Part shown: positions 46,075 through 56,720 of the stretch, piece after piece
Position numbering within the stretch: position 1 is the stretch's first letter
How the letters are laid out: each line of letters starts with the position of its first letter
Origin: Pyxicephalus adspersus
Lineage: Eukaryota > Chordata > Amphibia > Anura > Pyxicephalidae
Direction of reading: 5' to 3'
DNA: 64,000 nt
Assembly (NCBI RefSeq): GCF_032062135.1
Contig: NC_092868.1
Span: 49,705,163 to 49,769,162, forward strand
Program-made: the position numbers and the translations under genes
Notes under the pieces: generated by a model
Told to the model about the DNA's origin: nothing
Databases searched by the model: none
Seen by the model: the letters and a program-made list of their open reading frames with translations, nothing else

Positions 46075-47065
46075 TATGTATATTTCTTTGTATTACATGC
46101 AGTGTTCTGATCCAGGGACCTACAGCTGCACAGTTCTACATCTACTACACCTGTACAGTTTGTGTCCAGTGCGCATTTGGAGTAAGCAGAAGTGTGCGCA
46201 AAGCATGCATAGTGTTGTATATGGCTGTTTGCTGCCCATTAATTAGGAATATTAAAATAAAATCCTCTTTATCATTTGTTGCATTTCTATGATATTTCCT
46301 GTGCACAATATTCAGCATTTCTTGCTGACATCTAAAAGTGAACAGCAGGTGGATCAGCAATCTTGGAAACAGAAGGGAGGGATTACAAAGACTCATTTAG
46401 ACAGTCTTGTGTTCCATCAGAGGAAGGAGGAGTCAGAGGACAGAGAGCTAGCAGGAGCTGAGAGATGTTTGTCCAGCACCAGCATTTAAGGACCAAGGCA
46501 GATCGGATACAATATCACCCAGGACAGGTTCACTTCGGGGCCATGTGCCAAAGGCAGGAGGCATCCATAGTCATCCTGAAGGTGCTCCTCTCCAACACAG
46601 CTGTGTCCTTCTCTAGGTGAAAAATTGGAAGTTTTGGGTTCCAAACAGGACTTTAGCAGTATTAATATTTCAAGGAGAACCTAAAGCCACCTTTTCCATC
46701 TAGCAGCTTCAGAATTTTTCAAAAAAAAGATTGAAGATCCTTCAGTACTCCAAATTAAGAAATTCTCAGGATTCCAAAAACAAGGTTGAGGATCTTTCAA
46801 GTTCCCAAATGGAAAGTTGAAGAATAGAACACTGGGTAACTCTAAGCCTCAGGATTCTAAAGAGACGGTTGGTGACCTATAAACATGAATCACTCAACTC
46901 CAAGAACAATGCAGGACATGTCCTAGAATTCAGCAGCAGAGTATAACAAATATTTTGTTCACTGTTCATGCTGAAATGTTCTCATTGTGATGTGTGGGGG
47001 AAAGTGAGACAAAGAAGGGGGACAGATGGCTTGTCCTGCCAGCTAGAAGGGACCATCTGAGCGCC
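45601..47065. other. Presumed espn 5' flank and upstream DNA
   Basis: No second gene was recognised. A (TA)n/(TATG) microsatellite occupies about 46028-46085. A GACAGATGGC word (47021-47030) lies 36 nt upstream of the espn ATG. No TATA box was identified and the transcription start cannot be placed. Part of this region is probably 5' UTR or an upstream non-coding exon. Confidence 0.45.
47021..47030 (+). promoter_or_regulatory. E-box GACAGATGGC near the espn start
   Basis: CAGATGG in this context is close to an Atoh1-type proneural E-box. Espin is a hair-cell gene whose expression depends on Atoh1 in mammals. The identical ten-mer occurs in the motif cluster at 18.96 kb. Position relative to the transcription start is unknown; it may lie in the 5' UTR. 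Confidence 0.25.
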
Positions 47066-47359
47066 ATGACCCTGGAAAAGATCCTGCAAGCTGCCAGGCA
47101 GGGGGACCTGGAAGGCTTGAGGAAGTTTCATGTGGAGGGCCAGCTGAATCCAGGTCTTAAGGACCCTATGGGTGCCTCTGTAGTGCATCACGCTGCCCGT
47201 GGAGGGAAGGTGAGCTGTTTGCGCTATTTGGTGGATGAAGCGCAATTGGAAGGCAACTGCAGAGCCAGAAATGGAGCAACTCCAGCGCACGATGCCGCCG
47301 CAACTGGCAACCTGGCCTGCCTACAATGGCTGCTCACCCAGGGAGGATGTGACTTTGAG
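47066..47359 (+). CDS. espn: Espin, first coding exon (ankyrin repeats; gene continues)
   Basis: 98 codons from ATG to a GAG|gtaaat donor, ending in phase 0. The peptide starts [18 protein letters not shown]. It continues with ankyrin-type repeats: [20 protein letters not shown] (about 38-57) and [21 protein letters not shown] (about 70-90). It closely follows the N-terminus of mammalian espin, including VHHAARxGKxxCLRxLV and [11 protein letters not shown]. Espin is an actin-bundling protein of hair-cell stereocilia and microvilli. Its long isoforms carry N-terminal ankyrin repeats, while the bundling module lies at the C-terminus, outside this exon. An in-frame reading extends upstream to about 46994 but has no other ATG, so this start is preferred. 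Human ESPN lies head-to-head with HES2, the same orientation as here. No exon 2 was recognised in the next 16.6 kb. The paralogue ESPNL is the main alternative. Confidence 0.92.
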
Positions 47360-49199
47360 GTAAATGATCTTCTGGCTACCAGTCATACCTTTTATGTGGC
47401 TCTGTTCAGTCTTATTTTTAATTTGTGCTTTTGTTGTTATTTTTCATATTTCATGTAACACATGCATTATTATATACTTATGTAAAATGTAGCAAAATCA
47501 AGTTGATTCTTGAACACCTTTTATTATTATTTCCCCTTTCCTCTGTATGGGAATGGTCTGTGGATTTGATGTGGTCACAGGTGAAATAATTAGTGTGGCT
47601 CTCCATATGGTAATGGCACACCTGTGAATGCTTAGAAAACATGGCCTTGTATAGTGGAATGCAGAAACACTGAACTGATGCCAAGAATCTGCATTGCCCA
47701 AAGCAACCAACCCATAACAGTTTGTTATTTTAATTAATAGCTTCTATTGGCATAATTAGAGATCTTTTGTGCAAATTTGCATTTTTTTATGTCCATTCCA
47801 AATTGCTCCATGGTGTAGTGATTGTACCCATTGCAGCAAGAATTTGATAGAAAGCCATCTGTAACATCCAATGCAGCAGTAAGCATTTGGTATGATGCCT
47901 CTGACTTTCCAGCCTTTGTCAGAAATCATTATTGCAATTTATATACTGCTAGGCTTTATGTTCCTCTCCTTAATCCTGGATTTAAATGTGTAGATATTGT
48001 TCACACTGTTTATTTCTAGTTCTGAATAGAGTAGTGAAAGGGTTAAAACTTCTCATTATTGGTGTCTGTGCTGGAAGGAGAATTCTCCTCTCTTCCTGTT
48101 TTGGAGACACAACAGGAAGTGCAGGAATTTCTCTCCTAGACAGTTGTCAGCAGAACATTTGTCATCATGGAAAAAAATTCCTATAGTCTCTTATCTTAGG
48201 TAACTATAAAACATAGGATTTCCACTTACTTTCTGTTTTTGGGACAATGGTTACCAGGACAAATAGAAGGTTATTCCAGGTAGGGGATCACAACAAAATG
48301 TTATCACAGGGGGGACTAACCCATCCTTGATCTAACCAATAAAGTTTAGGGAACATTTATAGGAATCTGGCCTAAAATACACAGTGCATTTACCCAAGCA
48401 TGTTTCAGTCTCTGGAGGAGAAATGGCTGAAATGTATCCAAATCGAAAACATTTTGGATAGAGTAATGAGGTGTTGGGACTTTGCATTTTATTCATCTCT
48501 GGATCCCTGTTATTGGAGTTTGCACTTTCCAATTGTGATGAGACCACTAAAGAGGGAAAAATTTAATGTTGCCACCAGAAAATAAATAGATGGGAAATGT
48601 GCTAGCAGTGGCAAATATCAAAAAATTAAATTGCACTAATTTTTTATAGATTTTCTTGCATTTCCTGGTGAGTCTCCAGATCAGGAAGTGGAATGAAATC
48701 TCCAAAAGGGGTCAAACATGTAAACATACTGAGTTTAAGCTTTTTCTTCTCTATGCTAAACGTAAAAAAGTTTTGGGCACTGCAACTAGAACATGAAGGG
48801 CCACCAGATTGTACAGTGAGCAGGAAGTGGGGAGGTGCCATAGGAAGTGAATGTAGAGTGTAACATAAGTGAATCCTAGGAGCTGAAGATTAGAATTCAC
48901 ATATGTTTATTTGCTGTGGATTTTGTGGTCTGAATACAAACAACCTGGGCATTGAGAACAAACATTGGGGCCCAATTCATTGCTTTTCAGTGTGGTTTTT
49001 TTTGTATTGCTTGTATTAGTGTGTTGCAGTACTAATGATTTTAAATTTTACCTCAACGCATTTTCGACACGCATGCATGAAGAATGTTTGGGTTGTGCCA
49101 CATTGCCAAAAATTGCACCAAAAGGTCATTTATTTGGGACATTTTGGTGCATGAGGAATCCATTAATTTGAATAGGCTCCCCTAATGTAATGGATGTGA
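47360..49199. other. Presumed espn intron 1, unique DNA
   Basis: No further ankyrin-encoding exon or repeat could be identified. A tRNA-like 'atggtgtagtgattg' near 47810 lacks a B box. Open frames are short and featureless. Confidence 0.5.
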
Positions 49200-49475
49200 A
49201 CACATGACTGTCCATTAACATGCCAAAGTCCCAGCGGGCCCTTACGTGCAGATCTTGGGATCAAGTGATCCCTGGCAAGATGCCAAGGCACCCCCAGCTC
49301 TGATGTGCACATAAGACAGCTGGCAGGATTGGCACTATTAATGCCACTCCCTGATGCCCATTCATTCTCTATGGGGCCACCATGGGGAGATGCTACATGT
49401 AGCAGGCATTGGTTCACTGGCATGGGGATGCAGTAACTGCACTGCAACCTTTTTGCCAGCCTGAACATAGCTTTG
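49200..49475. repeat. TIR element family C, copy 3
   Basis: It shares 'gggatcaagtgatccctgg', 'cccattcattctctatgg', 'actgcactgcaacct' and the terminus 'cagcctgaacatagct' with the copy in claudin intron 1. The left terminus is poorly defined. Confidence 0.6.
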
Positions 49476-51884
49476 AAATATAAAGTGTTATATGAACACG
49501 TGAGCATTGTCCATGCCTGGTAGGTTTACTGTAATGGTGGTCCCTGTTAGTCCTCACTATTATATTGGGGTATAATATATTGAAGGACCTTGTCTTATAG
49601 AGATATCTGTTCTAAATACAAAAGTCAGAAATGGATTTTCTTCCATTACTGTTTTTTTTAACCATATGTTTATTTATTACATTAATACTTTTTAGATTAG
49701 TTCCTACAAAACATTGCTAAATATCCATTGTTTTGCATATGCTGCTATAATGCTATAATGCTATATATATATGCTGCTATATGCTATAATGGTAAAACTT
49801 TTAATGGTCTTATACCAGTTGATGGCCTTCCAATATCTTTATTTTATCTGATTAAAAGAAAATAAATATTATGATAATGATTAATATAGAGGATGTAGTG
49901 GTTGTGGTATAGTGGGTGTTTGCTTCCTATCAAACGACAGTTTGTATTTGTTTACCATGTGGCACACCGGTTACAATAACATTTGGCAGGGTTAGGGTTA
50001 ATCTGATCAATAATACATGACCGTCTCTCATCGGCAGCAAGCAGCGAGTGTAGCGCACCTGTGCTAGGTGGATGGATTTCTATATATAGCCTGCAAATGA
50101 CAACTTTATCCTCAGTGTGGATTTAGCCGGAGAGCTTTGATACCTTCTAAGTTGTCCATTGCACAATACCCTGTGCTGCCCTTCTATGCAACCTGTCACA
50201 CTTCTTGGTGATGGCGATGACGGGTTTGCCAGTGACATGAAATATGTTAAAAAAAAAACAATTTTTCATTTGTTTTAAATATTGGAGGTAAGGGTAATTC
50301 TATTGGAAACCTTTTCATTAAAGGCCGTGTCAGGCTTATTAATAATTTGTTAGCACAATGTTATTCATAATTCACACTGGGAATATTTTCTTTATATACT
50401 TAGTGATTTAATAAGCATGGCATAAAGGATGACCCCAGTAATGTATTGTAATTGCTGGGCACCTTGGTAATGCCCCGTCAAGGGGTAACACTCAATGCCC
50501 TGCACTCACGTTGGGTGAATGATTCCGGGAGTCCAGTATTCAGAAGAGAAGTGCCACTGAATCACAGAGTACAGAATCCACCAAATGCTAGGGAAAAGGT
50601 GAATATTCCATTGAAAGCAGCTTTTGTTTTGTAATATTACTAGGAAACTATAATAAAGGTTAGGTGGTAGAATGAATGGTAATGTTCTGTAATATACATA
50701 TAGAGGAGCCAAAAGCAGCTTATTATAAAAAGCAACAATGGCAGTCACCCTGTACTGTGGACAAACATCCACAGGGCCGTATACAAAACAGCACAAAGGG
50801 GTCCCCAGCACAACTTAAGCCAGCCAGCAAAAAATGAAATTTGTTTCAATTACCCAGGTAAAGGTTTTAGTTTTACAAATTCATATGGAAGCCATAGGGT
50901 ATCTTGAATAAGTCTGAACTAGTTCCCAATTATAGAATATGTAACGCACAAAAAGAGCGCGGGGCAGCCCTCTCTTACCAAAGGTGAACCCACAGTTAAT
51001 GGCCAGTCAGCCACTTCTAACCACCCATTTATTGCCTCCTCTGTGATTATACATTGAAGAAATGAGTGGCCTCAATAAAATGGAAGTCCCGACTTCTCCT
51101 TTGCAAGACAGCTGAAAAAATCCAGAGTGCATCGGAACTAGATCCAAATAAGCAGCAACTCAGATTTGTTGGAAACTGAGTGATACCTATGCATTGAAAC
51201 AAAAAAGTGTAATGGAGTTGCCGGCACATTTTTAGCAAGCCAAAATAATTTGGTGCAGACACACACTAAATGCATTATCCAGACTGGTCCAAAAAATAAA
51301 ATGTGACCTTCTCCAGGTGTGTTTGCCTTAATGTCTGAATGGGGATCTAACACAAAAAGATACATGCCGCATCCTGTGACAGCTGGCCATCTAGACTGCT
51401 CTCCCTTACTGGCAGACCTTAATGGCCCAGACCTTACCATCCTTACATACAAGACAAAACCAGCAGTGGCAATTGGTTCTGTATTGTACATGTCAGTGAG
51501 TGGGGCATGGCCTTTTTGCATGGTTGGCAGCTCCTAGGTACCCATTTTCAACTACTTACACATCATTGCCCACTTCTATTTAGGAATTGCCTTACTTTCT
51601 GTGCAGGCCCTTCTTCTGCTCCCCTCAACTCCCTGTATACCCCCTTAGCAGTTTAGAAGAAGAGCAAAGGGGAGTAATGGGGAAATCTGGAGAATAACAT
51701 GGGATCTGGTGACATCACATCCAAGATGACACAGCTCAGCAGCGATCTCTCTGCTTTTGAAGCCCACAAAAAGGCTTTTACAGATATAAAAGATGCCTAA
51801 AATGTGTTGAATGCACATATTTTATAAGTAGTTAATGAAATACATGGTAAGATGATTTCTGAAATTAAGATGGATCGGGCTCGA
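49476..51884. other. Presumed espn intron 1, no feature recognised
   Basis: AT-rich unique sequence with 'gctataatgctatatatat' simple repeats near 49740-49790. A 127-aa minus-strand frame at 51521-51138 shows no domain. No exon could be supported. Confidence 0.45.
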
Positions 51885-52101
51885 TTTGTTAAAGCACTCC
51901 AAGGCTGGATAAGATACAGTTTCATCAGTTTACCTTGCTGATCCAGCAAACCTGGAATGGATCTGGTCCTGGTCTGTAAACATTTGTTAACAAATAGCAA
52001 ATGACATTTAGGAAATCCATTCCATGTCTGCTGGATCGACAAGGTTCACCTATGAAAGTGTATCTTCTCCAGCCTTGGAGAGCTTTAATAAATCAGGGCT
52101 A
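51885..52101. repeat. Fold-back MITE family A, copy 7
   Basis: Left half 'gggctcgatttgttaaagc' with 'gatccagcaaacctggaatg'; right half 'ccattccatgtctgctggat' ending 'gctttaataaatcagggc'. The centre contains 'taaacatttgttaacaaat'. Confidence 0.9.
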
Positions 52102-52519
52102 TTGAGTCCATTCTAGTCACCATACTGTTCATTATATTATACTTCTTGAAAGATGTAGCTAGCCCCTTGTATATGTATTGTGCATATGGCCAAAAATATT
52201 TTAATTTAATGCTGCCCCCTAGATGCTATCGGCTCGGACACTGCTTTTCTAAACGAAATGTACAAACTGATATAATCCATAAAATAAAAATCCAAAATAA
52301 AAAAAAGTTGCAAACCAATAAGGCTGATGCCATGCTTGTTGCAGTAAGATGCATGTTTTACTATTAGGTGTGGCCCCCTGTGTGATGCCATTCATTTATT
52401 TTGTAACCCCAATGCCTGTAGGTGCCAACAAAACCATACTGCAGCGCACCACAACACATATCTCCTTTGTTGGAACCCCATTTTAAATAAATGTGTAGGT
52501 AGAAAGGGTTACAGTACCC

Positions 52520-53440
52520 TATTATTATTATTATTATTATTATTAATAAACAGGATTTATATAGCGCCAACATATTACGCAGCGCTGTACATTAAATAGG
52601 AGGAGGGGACCCTACTCAGAAGAGCTTACAATCTAGTAGGTGGGGGAATTTCACACACAATAGGAGGAGAGATATGTAGTGGTGGGGAGTAGTGAGGGTT
52701 TTAAAAGACAGAAGAAAATGGGTAGGCAAGTTTGAAAAAATGGTATTTGAGTGCTCTTTTAAATGAGCAGAAAGTAGGAGCAAGCCGAATAGGACGAGGA
52801 AGATCATTCCAGAGAGTTGGGGCAGCTCTAGAGAAGTCTTGTAACCGTGCGTGTGATGAGGTTATGAGTGAGGAAGTCCTTAGTAGGTCATTGGAGGAGC
52901 GGAGAGAGCGGCAAGGGGAGTATTTTTTTACCAAGTCAGAAATGTAAGTGGGACAATAACTGTGGAGGGATTAGAAGGCAAAGCACAGGAGCTTAAATTT
53001 GATTCTAAGGTGAAATGGAAGCCAATGGAGAGAACTAAAAAGAGATGCAGCGGAAGAGGAGTGGAGGGAAGGATGGATGAGTCTGGCTGCAGCATTCATA
53101 ATAGATTGTAGAGGAGAGAGTCGGGTTAGTGTAATACCAGGGAGGAGGAGGTTACAGTAGTCCAGACGGGAGATGATAAGAGCATGTACAAGGAGTTTGG
53201 TGGTCTCAGGGGACAAGTAGGGGCGGATTTTGGAGATGTTGCGTAGGTGAAAGTGACAGGACCTGGAAATGTTCTCAATATGGGGGGTAAATAAGAGGGC
53301 CGAGTCAAAGGTGACACCAAGACAACGTGCCTGAGGGGAGGGCGAATAACAGTGTTGTTAACAGTTAGATATATGTCAGGGGGAGATACCGTAGGCGGTG
53401 ACACATTGGACCGAGTCTGCTGTTGTGCATCTGAAGCAGC
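52520..53440 (-). mobile_element. 5'-truncated L2/CR1-group LINE
   Basis: On the minus strand the decayed ORF2 C-terminus reads LGVTFDSALLFTPHIENIS, then KIRPYLSPETTKLLVHAL, SRLDYCN and HWLPFHLRIKFKLL, typical of the end of CR1/L2/Rex1-group reverse transcriptases. A SRAAPTLWNDLPRPIRLAPT segment follows near the C-terminus, in the usual order. Stops and frame changes (for example near 52960-52940) make it a pseudo-copy. The 3' end reads 'tacagcgctgcgtaatatg', 'gctatataaatcctg', then an (ATT)n tail at 52520-52545. It is a typical 5'-truncated insertion. Confidence 0.9.
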
Positions 53441-54981
53441 CCCCCTATTGCAGAATCTGCTATAACATGTATTCTTGTGAATGACCCCCTTAGATCTTTT
53501 GTGGTCTGGTATTTCATGCATTAATAATGCTCATTTTTCTAGATTTGCCCACCCATGCACTTGTAAAGAGACTCCAACCTAAACAATTGCATTAAAAAGC
53601 ACAGACAATATATTTGTTAAATTACCACTTTTTCATTATTTGCCCTAAAAATGTATATTCACCTGCAATGTACCCATGAATGTAAGCACCCCTGGCACCA
53701 CTGACGGGTCCTCTGCTGTACCCACTGTAGCTGCAGATGTTGGCCATTCCAGGGTCCATCACTTCTCTAATATACTCCAGCAGTGCAAACCAGAAGCTGA
53801 ACATTGCTGACCCAAATATTTTACTACTAGAGGGTGAGAGGAGTTCTTTATTTTGATGAATCAATGAAGTTTTGAAACATTTGGGTCAGTGGTTTGCTGA
53901 GCTGGGGGAAAAATTGACTGCTCAGTTCTCCTTCCTCCTTGCACATCATAGCCCTCTTCCTTTCTGGGATGCCTTATTATTCCCTCTGTTGGTCCAGCTT
54001 GTGTTCCCTCACTTCCCTATTGTACTGGGAAAAGAATGAAGAGTAACACTATAAAGTGTCTTCCGAGTGTGCTGAGACGGCTAACATTACTTCCATGATG
54101 GCAGCACCCGGTATTATTCTCATGGCTTTTGGATGTCCACACAGGAGGGGTTTTTATAAATGAATAACATGCTTTAAATATGTTATGCATATAATCATTA
54201 TGGGTCTTTCTAATGAAATGATTGGTTTGTTGACAAAGTAATTTTGCCAAAAATGTATGTGAACCCTTTCCTGCCACATAATACAACACATGGCATTGTT
54301 AGTGCATTGGGATCCCATTCTGGATAAATGCACCACAAACTACTATGGAATAATGTACCTTACTGCATCACATTACTCGGAAGAAGGTCCAACTGTTTAT
54401 TAAATCATTATGAAAACTCTGACACATGTTGAAAAAAAAAAAAAGGGGAAGACACAAAAATTCCCTCCAGTCATCCTATAGCAGGGAATGTCTGCAGAAA
54501 ATGGATCAATGTTAGTAATGAACTTTAAGGAGTTTAAACAGCTCTGCATTTAAAAAGAGGAGTGTGTGTATATATGTGTGTGTGTATGTGTGTATATATA
54601 TATATATATATGATATAAAGAAACCCTTTACTAATGCTTAGCAAACCCTTGCCATATCTGTGGCCCAAAACCATTGGGATGACAATTTAGGCGTGATGGC
54701 TTTATAGACATGCTGCTTGGCTCTCTGCTGAGCAGACCATTCTATTCTATGGAGGGGGAGGGTTAATGGGGGAAGAGGCTGGTGAGGCGTCCTGCTGTGT
54801 TGTTATACAATAGTATAACAATAGTGGTCATTAACAGATGGTCATTGGTAATCCAACATGACAGTTAACAAATACCCTCCTCAATGACATGGGGACACCT
54901 GCACAGACTACAGATTTTCACCTGAGATAACAAGCAATCATTTCTGGAGATGAAGATCTAACGTGTGATTAGACCCCAAGT
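53441..54981. other. Presumed espn intron 1, no gene recognised
   Basis: Unique sequence with a compound (TG)n(TA)n microsatellite at about 54566-54612 and an A-run near 54430. No exon could be supported. Confidence 0.5.
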
Positions 54982-55413
54982 CTAAAGCTACATACACACT
55001 TCCAATTATTATCGTCGGAAAACGAACGACGAACGATCCTGCACGATATATATGAACGATCGTATAGCACCGATCCTGCACATAGAGTTAACGACACGAT
55101 CGTTCGTAGATATTGTACACACAATAGATACGATCGTTTGAGCGATAGAGGAACTATGTGCACGACAGGAAAGTGAACGAACGTTCGTTCATCACGCATG
55201 CTCTGACCATAGACGATCAACGAACGACCGTACACACGAACGATGTTCAACGATCGTCGTCCAATCCGATCCGTCGGTCCGGTCGTTCGTTTCCAGCGAC
55301 TTTCCTCGTTCGTCGGCGTCGTTGGTTACTTTTTTACGAACGATTTTTTGCCCAATCGATCGTTCGTCGTTCGATTGGAACGATAAAAATTGGAAGTGTG
55401 TACGCACCTTTAG
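54982..55413. repeat. TIR element family B, copy 7 (CpG-rich, youngest-looking)
   Basis: Left CTAAAGCTACATACACACTT and right AAGTGTGTACGCACCTTTAG are inverted repeats. The interior is saturated with CGAACGA/ACGATCGTTCG-type words, including 'aacgatcgtcgtcc' and 'cgaacgatcgtatag'-like strings. CpG density is far above the rest of the window. CpG retention implies recent insertion or protection from methylation-driven decay. Frames across it are artefacts. Confidence 0.85.
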
Positions 55414-55704
55414 GCTAGGTAGACACCTGCAATAACTATTGTTTGAAAACAAATGATTAACAATTATTCCTGATTATTTTGAACGATCGTGTTGTGCACA
55501 ATTTTGTAAATGCTGTAACGATATGATTGTTTAAATATAATCCACCAATTTGTCAACGATTGTTCCAACGAAGTAACATGTATGCAGAACAATCCACGAT
55601 CACTGAACGACCGTACACACATAAGATTATGAAGGATTATCGAACGATCTTTTGTGGATCGTTCATTTCAAACAACATTTATTGCAAGTGTGTACGCAGC
55701 CTAA
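55414..55704. repeat. TIR element family B, copy 8
   Basis: It abuts copy 7. Left 'ggctaggtagacacctgc', right 'gcaagtgtgtacgcagccta'. The interior follows copy 6 ('tgattattttgaacgatcgt', 'ttgtgcacaattttgtaaat', 'cgatcactgaacgaccgtac') with internal loss. Confidence 0.8.
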
Positions 55705-56423
55705 GTGGTTTTAGGTTGAGGAGTATACAGTATTTTGAAGTGTGTGATTGCAAAGATGTTCTGTAGTTTAGAGTTTGATAATAATATAAAGGGCATAGAA
55801 AGTTAGTCACTCAAATCTATTTCTGGTAGGATCAACAGGTTTCTTTGCACTAAATGGATATAATATAAAAGCATTTATTAGCATGTTTAACAGACCAAAA
55901 GAAAATAAGTAAACATGTCTTACCACTGTACTAGCGCCTCCACTGGTCTGGTAGTACCATCTCCCTTCCTATTTTATCTGTTCTTCCAGAGGTCTTCTTT
56001 CTTCTTAACCACTCTGTTGGTGCTGTCACCCTACACAGTCTGCTGCCGGCAGAGTCCCTACACTCACCACACAACCAGGATCCCCTGAGCCTGCTTCCAC
56101 TACGCTCCATCTGCACATAACTCCAACCTCCCCAATACGGTTGCTACCTCAACAACCACCATCTAAATCCCTCTGCTTTTCTCCCTGCAGCTGCCACTAT
56201 ACCAACGCCGCTCATCTCCATCCTAACTTCTTCTGGAAAAGGTACATTTTTTGCTTTCAGTGGCCTACATTTCAGTTTCTAAAGAAGTACCAGGTCAGCA
56301 TGCTGCAGAGTAGAAACCTTGACCTGGGGATCCAGTGGTCTCCTTGCCAATTGAAGGGCTCTGGTCCCGTGGGAAATTTGTTGGACCTCTGCCGAGGGTC
56401 CTTTTCTGTAGTGCTTAAGAGTG
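55705..56423. other. Presumed espn intron 1, no feature recognised
   Basis: No exon or repeat could be supported. A 112-aa plus frame at 56141-56479 runs into the next TIR element and has no domain. Confidence 0.45.
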
Positions 56424-56720
56424 TAAGGCTATGTACACATGTGCGCTTATTGTCGTTGGAAAGGATCTTTCACGACTAAGGACTGCACGATGCATGAAGG
56501 AGTGCTGTACATTCAGCGCCGTTCTGCTCTATGGAGAGGTGAGGGGGAGAACGACGGAGTGGCTCCCCGCTGTGCTCTCTCCCCCTTCACTTCTATTAGG
56601 ATCGTTCATTGTCCATCGTCCATGGATCTGCCAGGAAGGTCGTTTGGACGATGGACTACAAATGCTGTACACACGTACTATTATCGGCCGAGAGCAATTG
56701 CACATGTGTACCTAGCCTAA
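56424..56720. repeat. TIR element family B, copy 9
   Basis: Left TAAGGCTATGTACACATGTG and right CACATGTGTACCTAGCCTAA are inverted repeats. It has the 'ggaaaggatctttcacga' arm, so it belongs with copies 1-5. Interior words include 'ctatggagaggtgaggggg' and 'catggatctgccaggaagg'. Confidence 0.85.

Noticed and set aside
46994..47065. N-terminal extension of the espin frame
   Set aside because: It begins at a GTG with no ATG in frame; the ATG at 47066 matches the known espin start.
47805..47880. tRNA-like 'ggtgtagtgattg' segment
   Set aside because: There is no B box, cloverleaf or acceptor stem.
52616..53521. Minus-strand frames of 63-131 aa as host genes
   Set aside because: They are pieces of one decayed LINE reverse transcriptase.
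55158..55452. Arg/Ser-rich frames on both strands
   Set aside because: They are artefacts of the CpG-rich TIR element at 54982-55413.
54982..56720. Regularly repeated short CGAACGA words resembling an array
   Set aside because: They are inverted-repeat transposons; there is no constant repeat with unique spacers, so not CRISPR, which is not expected in a vertebrate.
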